Shown here: piece after piece, positions 42,732 through 54,469 of the stretch
Layout of the letters: every line of letters starts with the position of its first letter
How positions within the stretch are numbered: position 1 is the first letter of the stretch
NCBI GenBank assembly: GCA_038363925.1
Contig: JAQQWL010000006.1
Span: forward strand, 5,126,501-5,190,500
Length of the DNA stretch: 64,000 nt
Reading direction: 5' to 3'
Origin: Apiospora phragmitis
Taxonomy: Eukaryota > Ascomycota > Sordariomycetes > Amphisphaeriales > Apiosporaceae
Notes under the pieces: model-generated
What the model was told of the DNA's origin: nothing
The model's database searches: none
The model's input: only the letters and a program-made list of their open reading frames with translations
Position numbers and translations under genes: made by a program

Positions 42732-45399
42732 ATGTATTCCTTTACAAAGAAGGCATTGGCCCTGGGCTTGCTCTTACCTGGAGAAGCCTTTGCGGCCGTC
42801 AGGAACTTCCATTGGAACCTGACGTACGAACCCATTCCCGGAACGGCGAAGGAAACGATTCTCATAAACGGCAAATGGCCACCGGAGCCGATCGAGGTGG
42901 ACCAGCACGATCGAATTGTTTTGAGGGTTGTCAATGACCCGCTCAAGGGGGTAAGCGACGGCATCTCTGTACACGCACACGGCTTCCTCCAGCAGGACAA
43001 CAACTTACAAGATGGCCCCGTGGGTGTAACGCAATGGTGAGATAGCTTCGCTACTACGTTCTGGGTCCTGATCACTGACTTTCATAAAGTGATATTAAGC
43101 AAGGAGAAACACAAGTGTGAGTATAAAAAGCATCGTGTCAGGGTGTATCATCGTATACTTACACAGCCTGTCTAGGTATACATGGGATGTCACTCAAGTA
43201 GGCACTTTTTGGGTTCACAGTCACCATGCAGGGTAAGCTAATACTACTACGAACCTCACCTTTCGTCAGCATGTTCTAATTATACACTCAGGCAATACCC
43301 ATACGGCCTGCGATCACCGCTTATTGTACGATCGGCGGACGAGCCCGCATATTACGGCTACGACGCCGGCTCCGACTACGTGATGGATGTGACTGACAAC
43401 GTAAGCAGTTGAACAACCTTTGGGGCTGACACGAACTGACACCACCCAGTGGATTCAATCCATGGCCGATGTCGAAGCGGATTTCAAGACCGGCAGATGC
43501 TGTTTCGATTATCAAGAGTACACACTCTGCGGGATGGAAATTCCGCCTGATAGTGAGTAGTAACCTTCCTCCAGTCCGTTTACGAGAGATACTAATAAGA
43601 GGACCTGTTAGATGCTCTAGTACACGACGATCTCAGCTGCAGTCACACTTACGAAGCAAAGAAGTCTACGAACATGCGAGTTCGGATCATCAATATGTCG
43701 GCATCTTCCTCATTCTACGTCTTCGCGGACAATCCAGACGTCGAGATGACTGTCATCGAGGCCGACGGCGTACCGTTCCTAAATACCGGAAACGCCATGG
43801 TGAAGTCTCTCCAGATTCATCCCGGTCAGCGTTACAGCGTGCTCGTCAGGTCGGACAAGAGTTTCAACATTTACTCTGTCCTGGACCCGGACAAGTATTC
43901 GGGTAACTCGTGTCAGCAACTGAATGACTTTCCCTCTGGGATGGACAGGAATGTCGGAGCGGGTTTCCGCAGTGGACGGCCTGGTTCTGGTGACGGTCAC
44001 GCAAAACGCAGCTGGGGAACCCCCAGCATGGCTCAGCGCGGCGGCCAGACTCAGCGTGGCGGTCAGGGCAGCGGCAACGTCTTTGCCCCGAAAGGGCAAG
44101 GGAAGAGACAACAAGTATGACGAGAGAGATGGCGACAAGCACGACGATAAGGGCAGCAAGAACGGCCAAGACAAGGGTAGCACCAAGAATGACACCGAGG
44201 CCAGCGGGTGGAACTACGCCCTTATGGCCACGGCTCGCTTCGACATCGGAGACGGCCAGGTTCCGGCCCCGTACTTCCGCCCGACCCCCTTCTGCACGGA
44301 CACGAGCAAGCCGTGCTACGTGCGGTACACCGACGACCGGCGCCAGAGCCTGATCAACCTGCCCGCCCACGCGGCCGACGAGCGCCAGCAGATGGACGAG
44401 ACCTGGGCCACGAGCGGGCGGCTGCAGCCCAGAGACGCGCAGCCCCGCATTTTGTTCGACGACGACTCCATCGTCATCGATGTGCGCCTCACGGCGCGCC
44501 CGGGCGCCCTGCGGTTCGGCAACATGAACGACAAGGACTGGGAGGTGCCCGAGGTCCCGCTGCTGCTGCGTCAGACGCAGGCATGGGGCGATTGCCCGAA
44601 GCCCGACTTTGTTTCGGGCCAGGCCCTCGATGTGGCGTATGGGTCGAACAATACCTGGTATGCGAAGAGGGGCACCAACGTTTTCTTCATCGTCGGATCT
44701 GAGACTGGTCCCCATCCATGTAAGTCAAGACATCCCCCACCGGCACCACCATGAGGGATCTACCCCCCCATTGAGGCTCAAGTTACTGACACGAAAGCCA
44801 AAACGCAGTCCACTTTCACGGGCATGATTTCCAAGGTTCGTTTATCCTCTACCACTTCCACGTGCACACCGAGCAACACGCTAATAAGAACCAGTTCTAT
44901 ACGTTGGCAAAGAAGATCCCGCTCTGGCTCCCTTAGATCGTTACAACTCGACCGACGTCAAGCTCCCCACAGCCGATGATCTCCGATCAGGTCACCTCGC
45001 CATGCCGGACTACCCCCTCCGTCGCGACACCATCTTCATCAACAGCAAGACGTACTCCATCATTGCCATTACGGCGAAAAACCCTGGCGCGTAAGTAGTG
45101 TACTTTATTCCCACTGCATCTTCCATTGCACATCGGTGTAACTTATCTAACAATCATCTCCTTCTCCAACAGTTGGTTCCTGCACTGCCACAACGACTTC
45201 CACTCGGTCACGGGCATGGCCGGGACCCTCATCGTCGACTCGCCCGACGACGCCGGGGTGGAACAACCACGCGGTCGGCCAGGCCGTGTGGGACCAGTGC
45301 GGCTTCAAGATGCCCAACGGCGGCGGCTTCGACGAATGGAAGGCCACGTGCTGCTCTGACCCTAACACCTGCCGGCCGGCACCTAATCCATTGACGTAA
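42732..45399 (+). CDS. secreted multicopper oxidase, C-terminus frameshifted
   Basis: Ten exons keep phase: 42732-43036, 43090-43116, 43176-43232, 43292-43400, 43450-43552, 43612-43902, 43949-44719, 44809-44835, 44895-45090 and 45173 onward; exons 2 and 8 are only 27 nt. A signal peptide (ALALGLLLPGEAFA) is followed by the three cupredoxin domains. All four copper-ligand motifs are present: VHAHGF (with Ala where Trp is usual), WVHSHHAG, HPFHFHGHDF, and FLHCHNDFHSVTGM with the axial Met. It belongs to the laccase/ferroxidase superfamily and should oxidise phenols, metal ions or similar, reducing O2 to water, outside the cell. Domain 2-3 has an unusual Lys/Asp-rich linker (~44090-44205). A G4 run at 45255-45258 puts the last ~45 codons out of frame. 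Read literally the protein ends at 45359; with one G fewer it ends at 45399 with a Cys-rich tail. Confidence 0.85.
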
Positions 45400-46302
45400 T
45401 GTGTCATGATACTTATCTTGAACTGTACTCGAGGCATGAAAAGCAGAGGAAGGAAAGCTCTGATTAATTTTAATGTTGGGGGGGGGGGGACTGGGATGGA
45501 TTCGGGGGGCTACGCTCTCTTAATGTGTATATGACTGTTTTTTTCTTTTCCTTTCTGGTTGAACATGGGTACATATTACGAAAACGACACAGACGGGCTG
45601 GTGGAGCGAGTTCTTCCTTAATTAGTTAATTAGATTAATAGTATATAGATTGTGACCATAATGCAATAGCCGTTCTTTGTTGGTTGTACTGCATCTCCCG
45701 AGCTTTCTCTACTAATCTTGAGTCAAGGCACTTTGATCTTTATATTCCCACTTTGAAGCAAACATCTATCCTGGGGATGTCTTCCCAAATGTTCAGTTAT
45801 CTCACCATAGCTTCTCGAACCCCAGTATTGTAGAAAGAGCAACGGTTCATCTTCTACCCGACGATGTAGCAAACATGGTCTTGGGTACACGCGCTCCAGG
45901 GACTCTTGGCGTTCGCCGAATTGCTCTTCTCTCTACGCTGTCATAACAAGGAGGTACTGTTGCTGGTGTGGATTGCCTTTCGCCATGGCTTTATCAACTG
46001 CTGTGACATACATGTGTAGGAGGCGACTGATAATCTACGGTTGGTTGGCACCAAGTTGCGATGTGAGTAACCTGTGACCAGTTTTGGATATTGAATTCCC
46101 TGTGTGACCAATCAAATTAAATGGATAATTACCGAGAGTTTCGTCGCCCCCACCCCTTTCGACCGGCGGTGGCGCCCATCCTTCCCACATAAGTCAGTCG
46201 ATCAGCCAATAACCCTACTGCCCACCCACACAGCACACCGAATTTACCAGCTTGTACCCTGTTAACAACATCCTTCTTCAACAAATCAGAACCACAACGA
46301 CC
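45400..46302. other. intergenic with G12 tract
   Basis: Contains a G12 homopolymer at 45478-45489, soon followed by a T-rich stretch; nothing else recognised. Confidence 0.5.
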
Positions 46303-46421
46303 GCCTGGTTAGCTCAATCGGTAGAGCGTGAGACTCTTAGTTACACGGGACCCGGTTCCAGCACCCCCGGCGTTGACGAGAGGCCATCTCAAGGCTGCGG
46401 GTTCGACCCCCGCATCGGGCT
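46303..46421 (+). tRNA. tRNA-Lys (CUU) with long intron
   Basis: Cloverleaf: acceptor GCCTGGT/ATCGGGC (two G-T wobbles), D-arm GCTC/GAGC, anticodon stem TGAGA/TCTCA, anticodon loop CTCTTAA with CTT, T-arm GCGGG TTCGACC CCCGC. An intron of about 46 nt interrupts after the base 3' of the anticodon, so the gene is 119 nt and the mature tRNA 73 nt. The discriminator base is T. The B-box GGTTCGACCCC is intact. Confidence 0.95.
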
Positions 46422-47589
46422 CAATTCCTGATGCATCCCGCTCAGCGGGGTAAAGCTTTTTGTGAATTTGGAAGGTGCTCCAGAAATAGAAGGAAGCTGC
46501 GACCGAGAAACAAAACCGCGAGGTCCGGCGTTCATTCCGGGGTGTGGGCCGGCATTGTTTGCTCCTTCCCTTTTTTTTTCTTCTTTTTTTTCTTTGAATC
46601 TCTTTCTTTTCATTTTCATAACAGATAACCATGCAAACGGACAAGCTGCAATGAGCGATCGAGACTGAGCGGAAACTGACGGCCGAGAAAGCGCGCCTAA
46701 CCTCCGACAACGCCCGATTGCAGAGCCAATAGTTCCATTGCAAGTTCGCTCAGGGAAATGAAATACTCTTGGAATCATTTTATGAGACTCAAGTTCAACC
46801 ATGCCAGTCTATCATCCTGACATAATTGCACAATGAGAGAATACAGCATTTATGTGCATGGAACCTCCCCTCCCCTCAACTCCTCTGATGCTATATTACT
46901 ATTCACCGTTTTGATTTTTCGCCTTTCTTTATTCTGCGCAATATGATGTTCGCTCGCTGCTCTTGGATGCTTGCCGTGTTGACTGTCACTTTTGCTGGTC
47001 GTAGAAACACTGGAGTAAAAACTGTAGGTTGGCCTAAACTTTCCCCCTCCAGCGCAAGCAACGCTAATTCGAGCCTGGGGATCAAGCTCTGCTAGACTGC
47101 CACATTCAAGTGCCACAGCCGTAACCCATCACCATAAAAACAGCCGGATGAAGTCCAATTTGGCAGCAAAACCCGTGCACCTCGTCTGAAGCGTTCGTCC
47201 ATTTTTTTCTGGTTGATCTGCAGGTTATATCCAGAGAAGATAGTGGTAGGTTCGAGGGTCGTCCTGATTGGATCAGCGGCGAGTTTCGGTTGTGTAAGCT
47301 TATCTTATCTGCGCAGCCCCTCGCCATCGCTATCAGCAGAAAGCTTATCTCCCTACTCCCGAGCACCACCTCTCTTGGACAAGATGACGTGCCCTTTTCA
47401 ACCCAATCATGTCCCGTCCGAGAATAGGCATGGTGCAGTCGTGGCGATTGGGAATCGACAGGGCCAAGTGAGAGTGTGCAATACATCCATTAGCTTTTCC
47501 CCCAAATCGTCCAGAGTACCGATTCAGAACCCACACCCCCTCAACAACATCCTGTGTGATGTGCCGACTTTGGCACTACGGCAGATCTC
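46422..47589. other. intergenic, 1.2 kb
   Basis: Besides a Pol III stop just after the tRNA and a T/C-rich tract at 46569-46620, no gene is recognised. The promoter of the Zn2Cys6 regulator should be at its right end. Confidence 0.4.
46457..46461 (+). terminator. likely Pol III terminator of tRNA-Lys
   Basis: First T5 run after the tRNA, 36 nt downstream of its 3' end. Weaker and further off than that of tRNA-Ile. Confidence 0.55.
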
Positions 47590-49230
47590 ATGCCAGGTCC
47601 CCGATCCCGGCAAGGCTGTACCGAGTGTAGAAGGCGGCGGCGGAAGTGCGACGAGCAGAAGCCCTTGTGCGGTCAGTGTTCCACCTTCGGTCGTTCCTGC
47701 ATCTATGCCCTCAAGGTGGTCTGGACCGATGGCCTGCGGTCCAATAAGACATCCCCGGCGGGCCACCCAGTCCGACCAGGAGGGCTGATATGCGCTTCGG
47801 GTGGTCCACTCCCACAATCCAGGACTGATCATCTACCGGCAGGGGCATATGAAAACAGCGTCTTGAATGGCAGTCTGGAGAACACGGTCTCAGCTGCAGC
47901 CCCTACAGCTAGCGAGGCGCTGGCACCATTGCCTCGGTACCTGCCGAATGGGGTGCCAGTCTCTCCGAGATACCATCGGCTGCTGAAGTACTTCACCAAC
48001 GACATCCTGGCTTCTCTATCCTGCCACCCGTCAGTACATGAAGATCTCTGTCGGGGGCTAATTCCAGCGACGCTCCACTCACCCCAGCTCTTGTCAGCAT
48101 GTCTCGCCCTGTCTGCCGCCGGCATACTTTCGAGAGGGCTTTCCGAGGTGGACGGTGTCGCCATTTCCCGCATCCTCGGCCATTTGCAGACTTCTGGCCT
48201 TTCCTTGTTGAGGACGGCGCTCGAGGCAGGGCAGATGAACGAAACCACTCTTGCGACATGTCTGATTTGGTGCCTGACCGACGTCTTCACCTACCGTCAG
48301 GGCGCGTCTTCGTCATGGCGTATTCATCTGCAAGGGATCAAGGCGATCCTGGACAGCAACCAGACCCATCAATACTTTGCTACGAACACCGGAGCCGCCC
48401 AGTCCGCCATGAGGCACCTGTATCTTCTATATCTGTCCTTGCAAACATTACCTCACGTTCCCACCATCACAGGAACCGAGTTGTCCGCCAGCCTAGATAA
48501 CATGACCCTCGAACCATCCGACGGCGTTGAAGACGGACCGATTCTTGGCCCCAAGATTGACGGTTTCCTCGGGTACAGCGAAGAGCTACTGCACATCATG
48601 CAGAAAGTGAACCAGCTCGCTCGGCTGGATGTTGAAAACTCCGAGAGCATTCAATACGAGGCAGATATACTTCTGGGTAGACTGAATGCCATGATCAACC
48701 GGGATTCGGAGGCGCCGCCCGGCGTGGCGATCTATCCATCCCTTTCCCCCGATGCCAACCGAGAGTTCGAGCTTTGCCATCGGACGTTCCAGCAGGCCAC
48801 CGCGATACATGTGTATAGGAGACTGTATCACATGCCCTCCAATTCCGCTCCAATACAAGCCGCTGTCGCTGCCATTAGCAAAATGGTCACCGATATGGCG
48901 CAAGGGCAGCCGTGCCATACATGGGTCGCAATGGCGATGCCGCTCTTCACCATCGGGTGCGAGGCCTTCACGGACGAGCAACAAAATTTTGTCCTTGACA
49001 AGATTCACAAACTGGATTTATGTATCGGTTCATACCACGTACGAATCATCCGGCAGGCACTGGAGGATATCTGGAAGATACGCAGGGAGGCGGGCGATCT
49101 TGATGGTCACATGTGCGCTGCGAAGTTGCTTGGTAAGTCAATCCATTACCGAATATGATTGCCCCTGTCACCCATTGCTAATCCTATAAATGTTTTAGAA
49201 GGGCTTCAGTATAATATCATTCTTTTCTAA
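47590..49230 (+). CDS. Zn(II)2Cys6 transcription factor
   Basis: Exon 1 47590-49132 and a tiny exon 2 49199-49230 joined by a 66-bp phase-1 intron (donor GTAAGT, acceptor TTTAG) give 524 residues ending LQYNIILF. The binuclear zinc cluster sits at the extreme N-terminus (residues ~10-38: CTECRRRRRKCDEQKPLCGQC then a final Cys). The remainder is helical and matches the fungal-specific transcription factor type 2 (Fungal_trans_2) layout, which occupies most of the protein, with the middle homology signature spread over residues ~150-400. No basic leucine zipper. It should regulate metabolic genes in the nucleus. It lies between the multicopper oxidase and the agmatinase-like gene, toward which it converges (~280 bp between stops); shared control is conceivable but unproven. 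Confidence 0.9.
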
Positions 49231-49506
49231 GATATTAGTATCTTGGTAGAGTAAGCTTAGTATTATAAACGAAATTACAGCAAGTCGACTAGCAGGAGAA
49301 ATTCGTGCCACATGTGGACCGCATTGCACATTTGCGCTCAGGGGAACAACCTGGGAGTCGATTCGAAGATGTCTTTTTGCTAAACTAGTGCAGTAAACCA
49401 ATCATTCACACTAACCTCTCGCCCACAAACTCATGTCACTCGATGCTACGCGATACGCTAATACTGTCGGCGCAGCCTGGCCCTCAACGGTCTACCATAC
49501 CCCTCT

Positions 49507-50953
49507 TTACAATTCATCATCATTTTCTTCCATCATCTTGCTGAGAGGTCCCTTCTTCACCATGATGCTCATGACTTCGTAAAGAGCATCTGCGGCCGCC
49601 ATGGTCGTGTGCTCGGCATTGGTGTCATAAGCAGGCTATTGCATTACGTCAGTATATGCCCGAAGGACCAATAAATCGAAACTGGGGTGTGCCATGGGAA
49701 ACCTACCGCCACCTCGACGATATCGGCGCCGATCAGGTTGATATCCTCCAGCCCGCGCAGAATCGTGCGCAGCTCGCGCGTGGACCAGCCGCCAGTCTCG
49801 GGCGTGCCGGTGGCGGGGGCAAAGGCCGGGTCGAGGGTGTCGATGTCGATGGACAGGTACACCGGCCGCTTGGTGCCGACGCGGTCGATGATCTTCTTGA
49901 TGACGCCGTCGGTGCCGATCTTGTCGACCTCGCGGGCCTCGACGATCTCGAAGCCGCAGTAGCCGTCGTTCTCGTAGTCGCTGGGCCCGCTCAGGGTGGT
50001 GCGGATGCCGGCGTGGATGTTGGTGTCGTTGGCCAGCAGGCCCTCCTGGGCGGCGTGGTAGAAGTAGGTGCCGTGGTTGATGGAGGCGACCTCGGAGGGG
50101 GAGCCGCCGAAGACCTTGGGCTTCCACGTGTCGAGGTGGCTGTCGAAGTGGATCACGGAGACGGGGCCGTAGGCACGGTTGATGGATCGCAGTAGGGGGA
50201 GCGTGATGGTGTGATCGCCGCCGAGCGTGATGACGCGGGGCAGGGTCTTGCCCTTCTTGGCGGGGCCGCGCTTGTTGGCGTCGGTGGCGGGCGTGCGGGA
50301 GAGGATGTTGAAGTGGCCTTCCTCGATCTGGCGCAGAGCCCAGGCGTTGTCGTATCTGTGTACGCACGTGTCAGTCAACACACGCTTTGTGGAGTTTTGC
50401 CAGTCTCGTGGGGGATACTTACGAGGTGACAGGGATATCTCCACAATCAAGGACCGTTGCCCAGCTGTTGAAGGGGTTTGTCTCCAATGGGACGTTGTAA
50501 CCTCCGTAGAGGTTCAATCGTCGAGATCCTTGACGAATACCATTGGGTCCAAAACGAGCACCGGGGCGGTAAGAGGTGCCGGTGTCGAAGGGTGCGCCTG
50601 GTTTCAACCGTGTCAACCAACCACTACATTGGATATGAGCTTTTGATCAAGACTACTTACCGATGAAGGCAATGTCATACTCGACATCTTGCTGGCCCAA
50701 GCAAGGATAGTATGGCAACCGCCCAAAGGTCGAGATGCCAGAGAAGACGGAGTCGGCCTGATCCAGTATCACTGTTAGCCAACGAAAGAGGTCAATCCGG
50801 GGGCAAGAAGATTCGTACCTGTTTGCCACCATCTCCGGGGAGGTTGTTGTACCACAAACCCTTGTGAGGGCCAGAGATGGGCTTCTGGTCGTGGTTGCCG
50901 TGAGCCGAAGCAACGGTGGCCAAGCCGAGAGCAAAGAGAGTTGCGTGCATCAT
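49507..50953 (-). CDS. agmatinase-family ureohydrolase with signal peptide and C-terminal DDEL
   Basis: Five exons on the minus strand, 50953-50819, 50757-50661, 50597-50423, 50355-49707 and 49635-49507, sum to 394 residues in unbroken phase. Residues 1-17 ([17 protein letters not shown]) are a signal peptide. The ureohydrolase metal ligands are all present: His in GGDHTI, the D-x-H-x-D of FDSHLDTW, and the D-x-D of SIDIDTLDP; the GTGTPE-type and NAEH motifs also fit. The family splits agmatine (or a related guanidino compound) into putrescine and urea with two Mn2+ ions. The protein ends in Asp-Asp-Glu-Leu, an ER-retrieval-type tetrapeptide, so a secretory-pathway, ER-resident enzyme is suggested. 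Which guanidino substrate it uses cannot be read from sequence alone. Convergent with the Zn2Cys6 regulator. Confidence 0.93.
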
Positions 50954-51972
50954 GATGTCGGAATTTAGAACTCGATGATGATGTTCTCAGCTTACTGTTT
51001 ATCTTGGACTAGGAGAAGGGGCGACTTGATATACATATACTTCAGCTTCGCTTTCTACTGATTCCGAGTATAACCAACTAGTCGGTGCGATGCCGGAGTT
51101 TCGGTTGCATCTGCAATGTCCCCCCCCCCATCGAGGTTTGGTTGCACGTCACCATCATTCTTACCCGGAATTGCCTACTACTGACTTGCAAAGTAACCCC
51201 AATGATCGTCGTTATTGTTTGAGGTTATTTTCGTATCGATATCTACCATTGGTTTCTATGCTCATAGGCGCGTAATTGGCCACATGTAGTTAGCGCCGTG
51301 GAAGTCTCGTCACCAGCCTTCACACTAGAACACTAGGATACAACTCTCCCCGCAAGTCCGGGCCTCTCAGGTTCGACCGAAAACCGTTATCACGGCTAAG
51401 TAGCCCGAACGAGTCAAGTGGCATGCAATGCAATGTACGACCAGATGTCAGTCTGGCTGTGGACGCCTCCCCCACCTGCGACTGGTGAGATAACTTTGCA
51501 TCGTTGAAAGATGATTCGAGAAAGCTTGCATATCGAGATGCGCTTGATGCTGCCGGGGAGTGCCTAAACTGCCGGATCCGTCTAGCCCCTTGTTGTCGGG
51601 GGAGCTTAGTGGCAGCTCGGCGGGGGGCTTCATCGAGGGTTCGTACGTGCATGCAGTGGCCGTATGTCTCTAGTGGATTCGACCGATGGGGCTAGAGCAG
51701 ATTCCGAGATGCAAGCTGCATGACGTGAGAGTCGTTACCGAGACAAATTTGTCAAGAATCGGTTGGCAGGAGATAATGCAATGAGGTAAGGCCATCCTCA
51801 CCCATGGCTTCCGATTTCGCCGAGCAGAGACTTGTCAGAAACGAGCCCGAGTATTGCATTGTAGTTTTGCTACTTCTACTGTGAGAGAACTCTCCTCGTT
51901 CATCATGCAAGAACAGAGAGCCTACGAAGCGACCGTAACTCGTCCCCAGAGAATACGAACTCGCCAGCCAAT
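50954..51972. other. intergenic, 1 kb divergent promoters
   Basis: Between the divergent agmatinase-like and MATE genes, so both promoters should be here. A C10 run occurs at 51120-51129. No named site. Confidence 0.4.
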
Positions 51973-53560
51973 ATGACACCCTCAGACACGATGAGCTGGC
52001 CCCCTGACCCGGAGCGCCATGCCGACGAGGCATCGCCCTTACTTGCCCGATCAACGACTGGGCCAACGGCCGCCGAACACCCTCATCAACGACGTTCGGA
52101 ATACGTCGCCTGGCTCCAGGAGATGTGGTTCCTCACCAAGGCCGCCATCCCCGTCATCCTGGCCTACATGCTGCAGAACAGCCTGCAGACGGTCTCGGTC
52201 CTGGTCGTCGGCCGCCTCTCGCCCGAGGCCCTGTCGGTGGCGGCCTTCTCCTACATGTTCGCCATGGCGACGGCCTGGCTCATCGCGCTCGGCGGCACCA
52301 GCGCCCTCGACACGCTGGCCTCGTCCAGCTTCACGCGCAGCAAGGACAAGACCAGCCTGGGCGTGCTGCTGCAGCGCGGCGTCCTGGTGCTGACGGGCTT
52401 CTACGCGGTGGTCGTGGTGATTTGGTGCGCCGCCGAGCCGCTGTTCCGCGCGCTGGGACAGCCTGAGGCCATTTGTGTTGATAGTGCCCGGTTTCTGAGG
52501 TTGCTGATTCCGGGCGGGTTGGGGTATATCTGGTTCGAGTGCATGAAGAAGTATCTCCAAGGTATGCAAACTACATTCATCAAAGCTGTGGCAATAAGAG
52601 TTCAAGAACTGATTCCAAGCCGTCATCACAGCCCAAGCAATCTACCACCCCGGCACATATGCCCTCATGATCACCTCGCCCCTCAACGCCTTCCTCAACT
52701 GGCTCCTCATCTACAAGTTCGGCATGGGCCTAGACGGGGCCCCCATCGCGACGGGCATCTCGTACTGGCTCTCCTTCCTGTACCTCGTGGGCTACACCGT
52801 CTTCGTCCAAGGAAAGGAATGCTGGGGCGGGCTCGATCTGCGCCGCGCCGCTACGACGAACGTAGCCCCCTTCGCCCGGCTCGCGCTGCTGGGCGTTGTC
52901 CACGTCGGCACCGAGTGGTGGGCCTTCGAGATCGTGGCCCTGGCCGCGGGCCGCCTGGGCGCGCTCCCGCTCGCGGCGCAGTCGGTCCTCATGACGGCCG
53001 ACCAGATCATCAACACGATCCCCTTTGGTTTGGGCGTGGCCGAGTCCGCGCGCCTCGGCAACCTGCTGGGCGCCGAGGACCCGCACGGGGCGCGGCGCTC
53101 GGCCCACTGCGCGGCCATCCTGTCGGTGCTGTTCGGGACCGCGATCCTGGCCGTGCTGATGGGGACGCGCAACGTCGTCGGCGGGCTGTTCAACGACGAC
53201 CCCCGCGTTGTCGGGCTGGTGGCCGACGTGATCCCCTACGTCGCACTGTTCCAGATTGCGGACGGGCTCAACGGCAGCTGCGGCGGCGCGCTGAGGGGGA
53301 TGGGCCGGCAGTGGGTCGGCGCGCTCGTGAACTGCGTGAGTTACTACGCGGGCGCGCTGCCGGGCGGGATCTGGCTCGCGTTCCGCGGGGGTTGGGGTCT
53401 CGCGGGGCTGTGGATGGGGCAGCTTGTGGCGTTGAGCTTGGTCGGGGTGCTGGAGTGGGTGATTGTGGGTGTGAGCAACTGGGAGGGGGAGGTGAGGAAG
53501 GCGGTGGAGAGGTTGGATCACGATGAGGTGGAGGTGGCGGATGATGATGAGGAGTGTTGA
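51973..53560 (+). CDS. MATE-family efflux transporter
   Basis: Two exons, 51973-52561 and 52620-53560, with a phase-1 intron of 58 bp, encode 509 residues. After a ~50-residue cytoplasmic N-terminus there are about twelve hydrophobic segments in two MatE repeats: repeat 1 starts near residue 57 (PVILAYMLQNSLQTVSVLVVGRL) and the second in exon 2 (ARLALLGVVHVGTEWWAFEI). The conserved GTSALDTLASSSFT and ADGLNGSCGGALRGMGRQ motifs are present. MATE proteins export drugs or natural products using Na+ or H+ gradients at the plasma membrane or vacuole. Length and topology are normal for fungal members and no disruption is seen. The C-terminal tail is acidic (VADDDEEC). Confidence 0.93.
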
Positions 53561-54469
53561 GTTGAGGTTCGCTACACTGCTAGAGTTAGATGCACTAGAG
53601 ATAATTACTTTAGATGCCTTCAATACGAAGGTAATTGTTTCCTGGATAAACACCAATCGATTAAGCTATGTACACTTTCCTCCGAGGTGATGATTCTCCA
53701 TTGTAGCTTTGACATACTTCAAGGCCGTGCTCGTACCACAGAGTCGGGAATTGGACAGCTGAGGTGAGAATAAACTTTCACTCCCTTGAAACATCATAGC
53801 CCCTGGGGTCTGGGGGTGTGAACAGGGCGAGATCCGGCTTCGAGGGGCAAGTGCCGAGGTCGCTTATCGCCTTGAAGCGTATGATGATGCACGATGCACG
53901 ATGCAACATGGATACTCCGTACATACTTCCTGCATGAATCGGAAGATTCTAGACCCCAGAGATAACGATGACGTTGCATAGCTCTGGTTGGTATTGGTCG
54001 AGATAAGGAGGAAAGATAAGGGTGCGTACATTACCCGTTTGGGAATCGACCGGCATCAGTGGAGCGTGGGGTCCCTGGTTCCGGGGATGGGGGGGGAGAT
54101 GATGCGGCCCAGCTGCCGTATCTCTGGGCCGGCAATGCTACTTGATTGGGCCATTGATAAGGATCACCCTACTCAATCAGATATCGTTCATGCAAGGTAC
54201 TGGAGGGCGTATCACATCACACAAATTCGTGTGTAAAATGCACTCGGGAAATTATATGACGCATCTAAGGTATCGGCGATTCTGTATTGCACGCATGATG
54301 AACAGGGGACGGTTTTCTTCCTATTACCGGACCAGGTAAAATAGGTCCTGTGCTCATAATCGATTGCAAAGAAACATCTCCTTTTATTTCTTGGAACCCA
54401 AGGCCCTGCATCATCTTGTGAAGTCGTGTTTTACGGAGCTGGTGACGCTACCGAGTACTCGACCCCGGC
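53561..54469. other. intergenic
   Basis: Spacer between two transporter genes in the same direction; nothing recognised. Confidence 0.4.
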
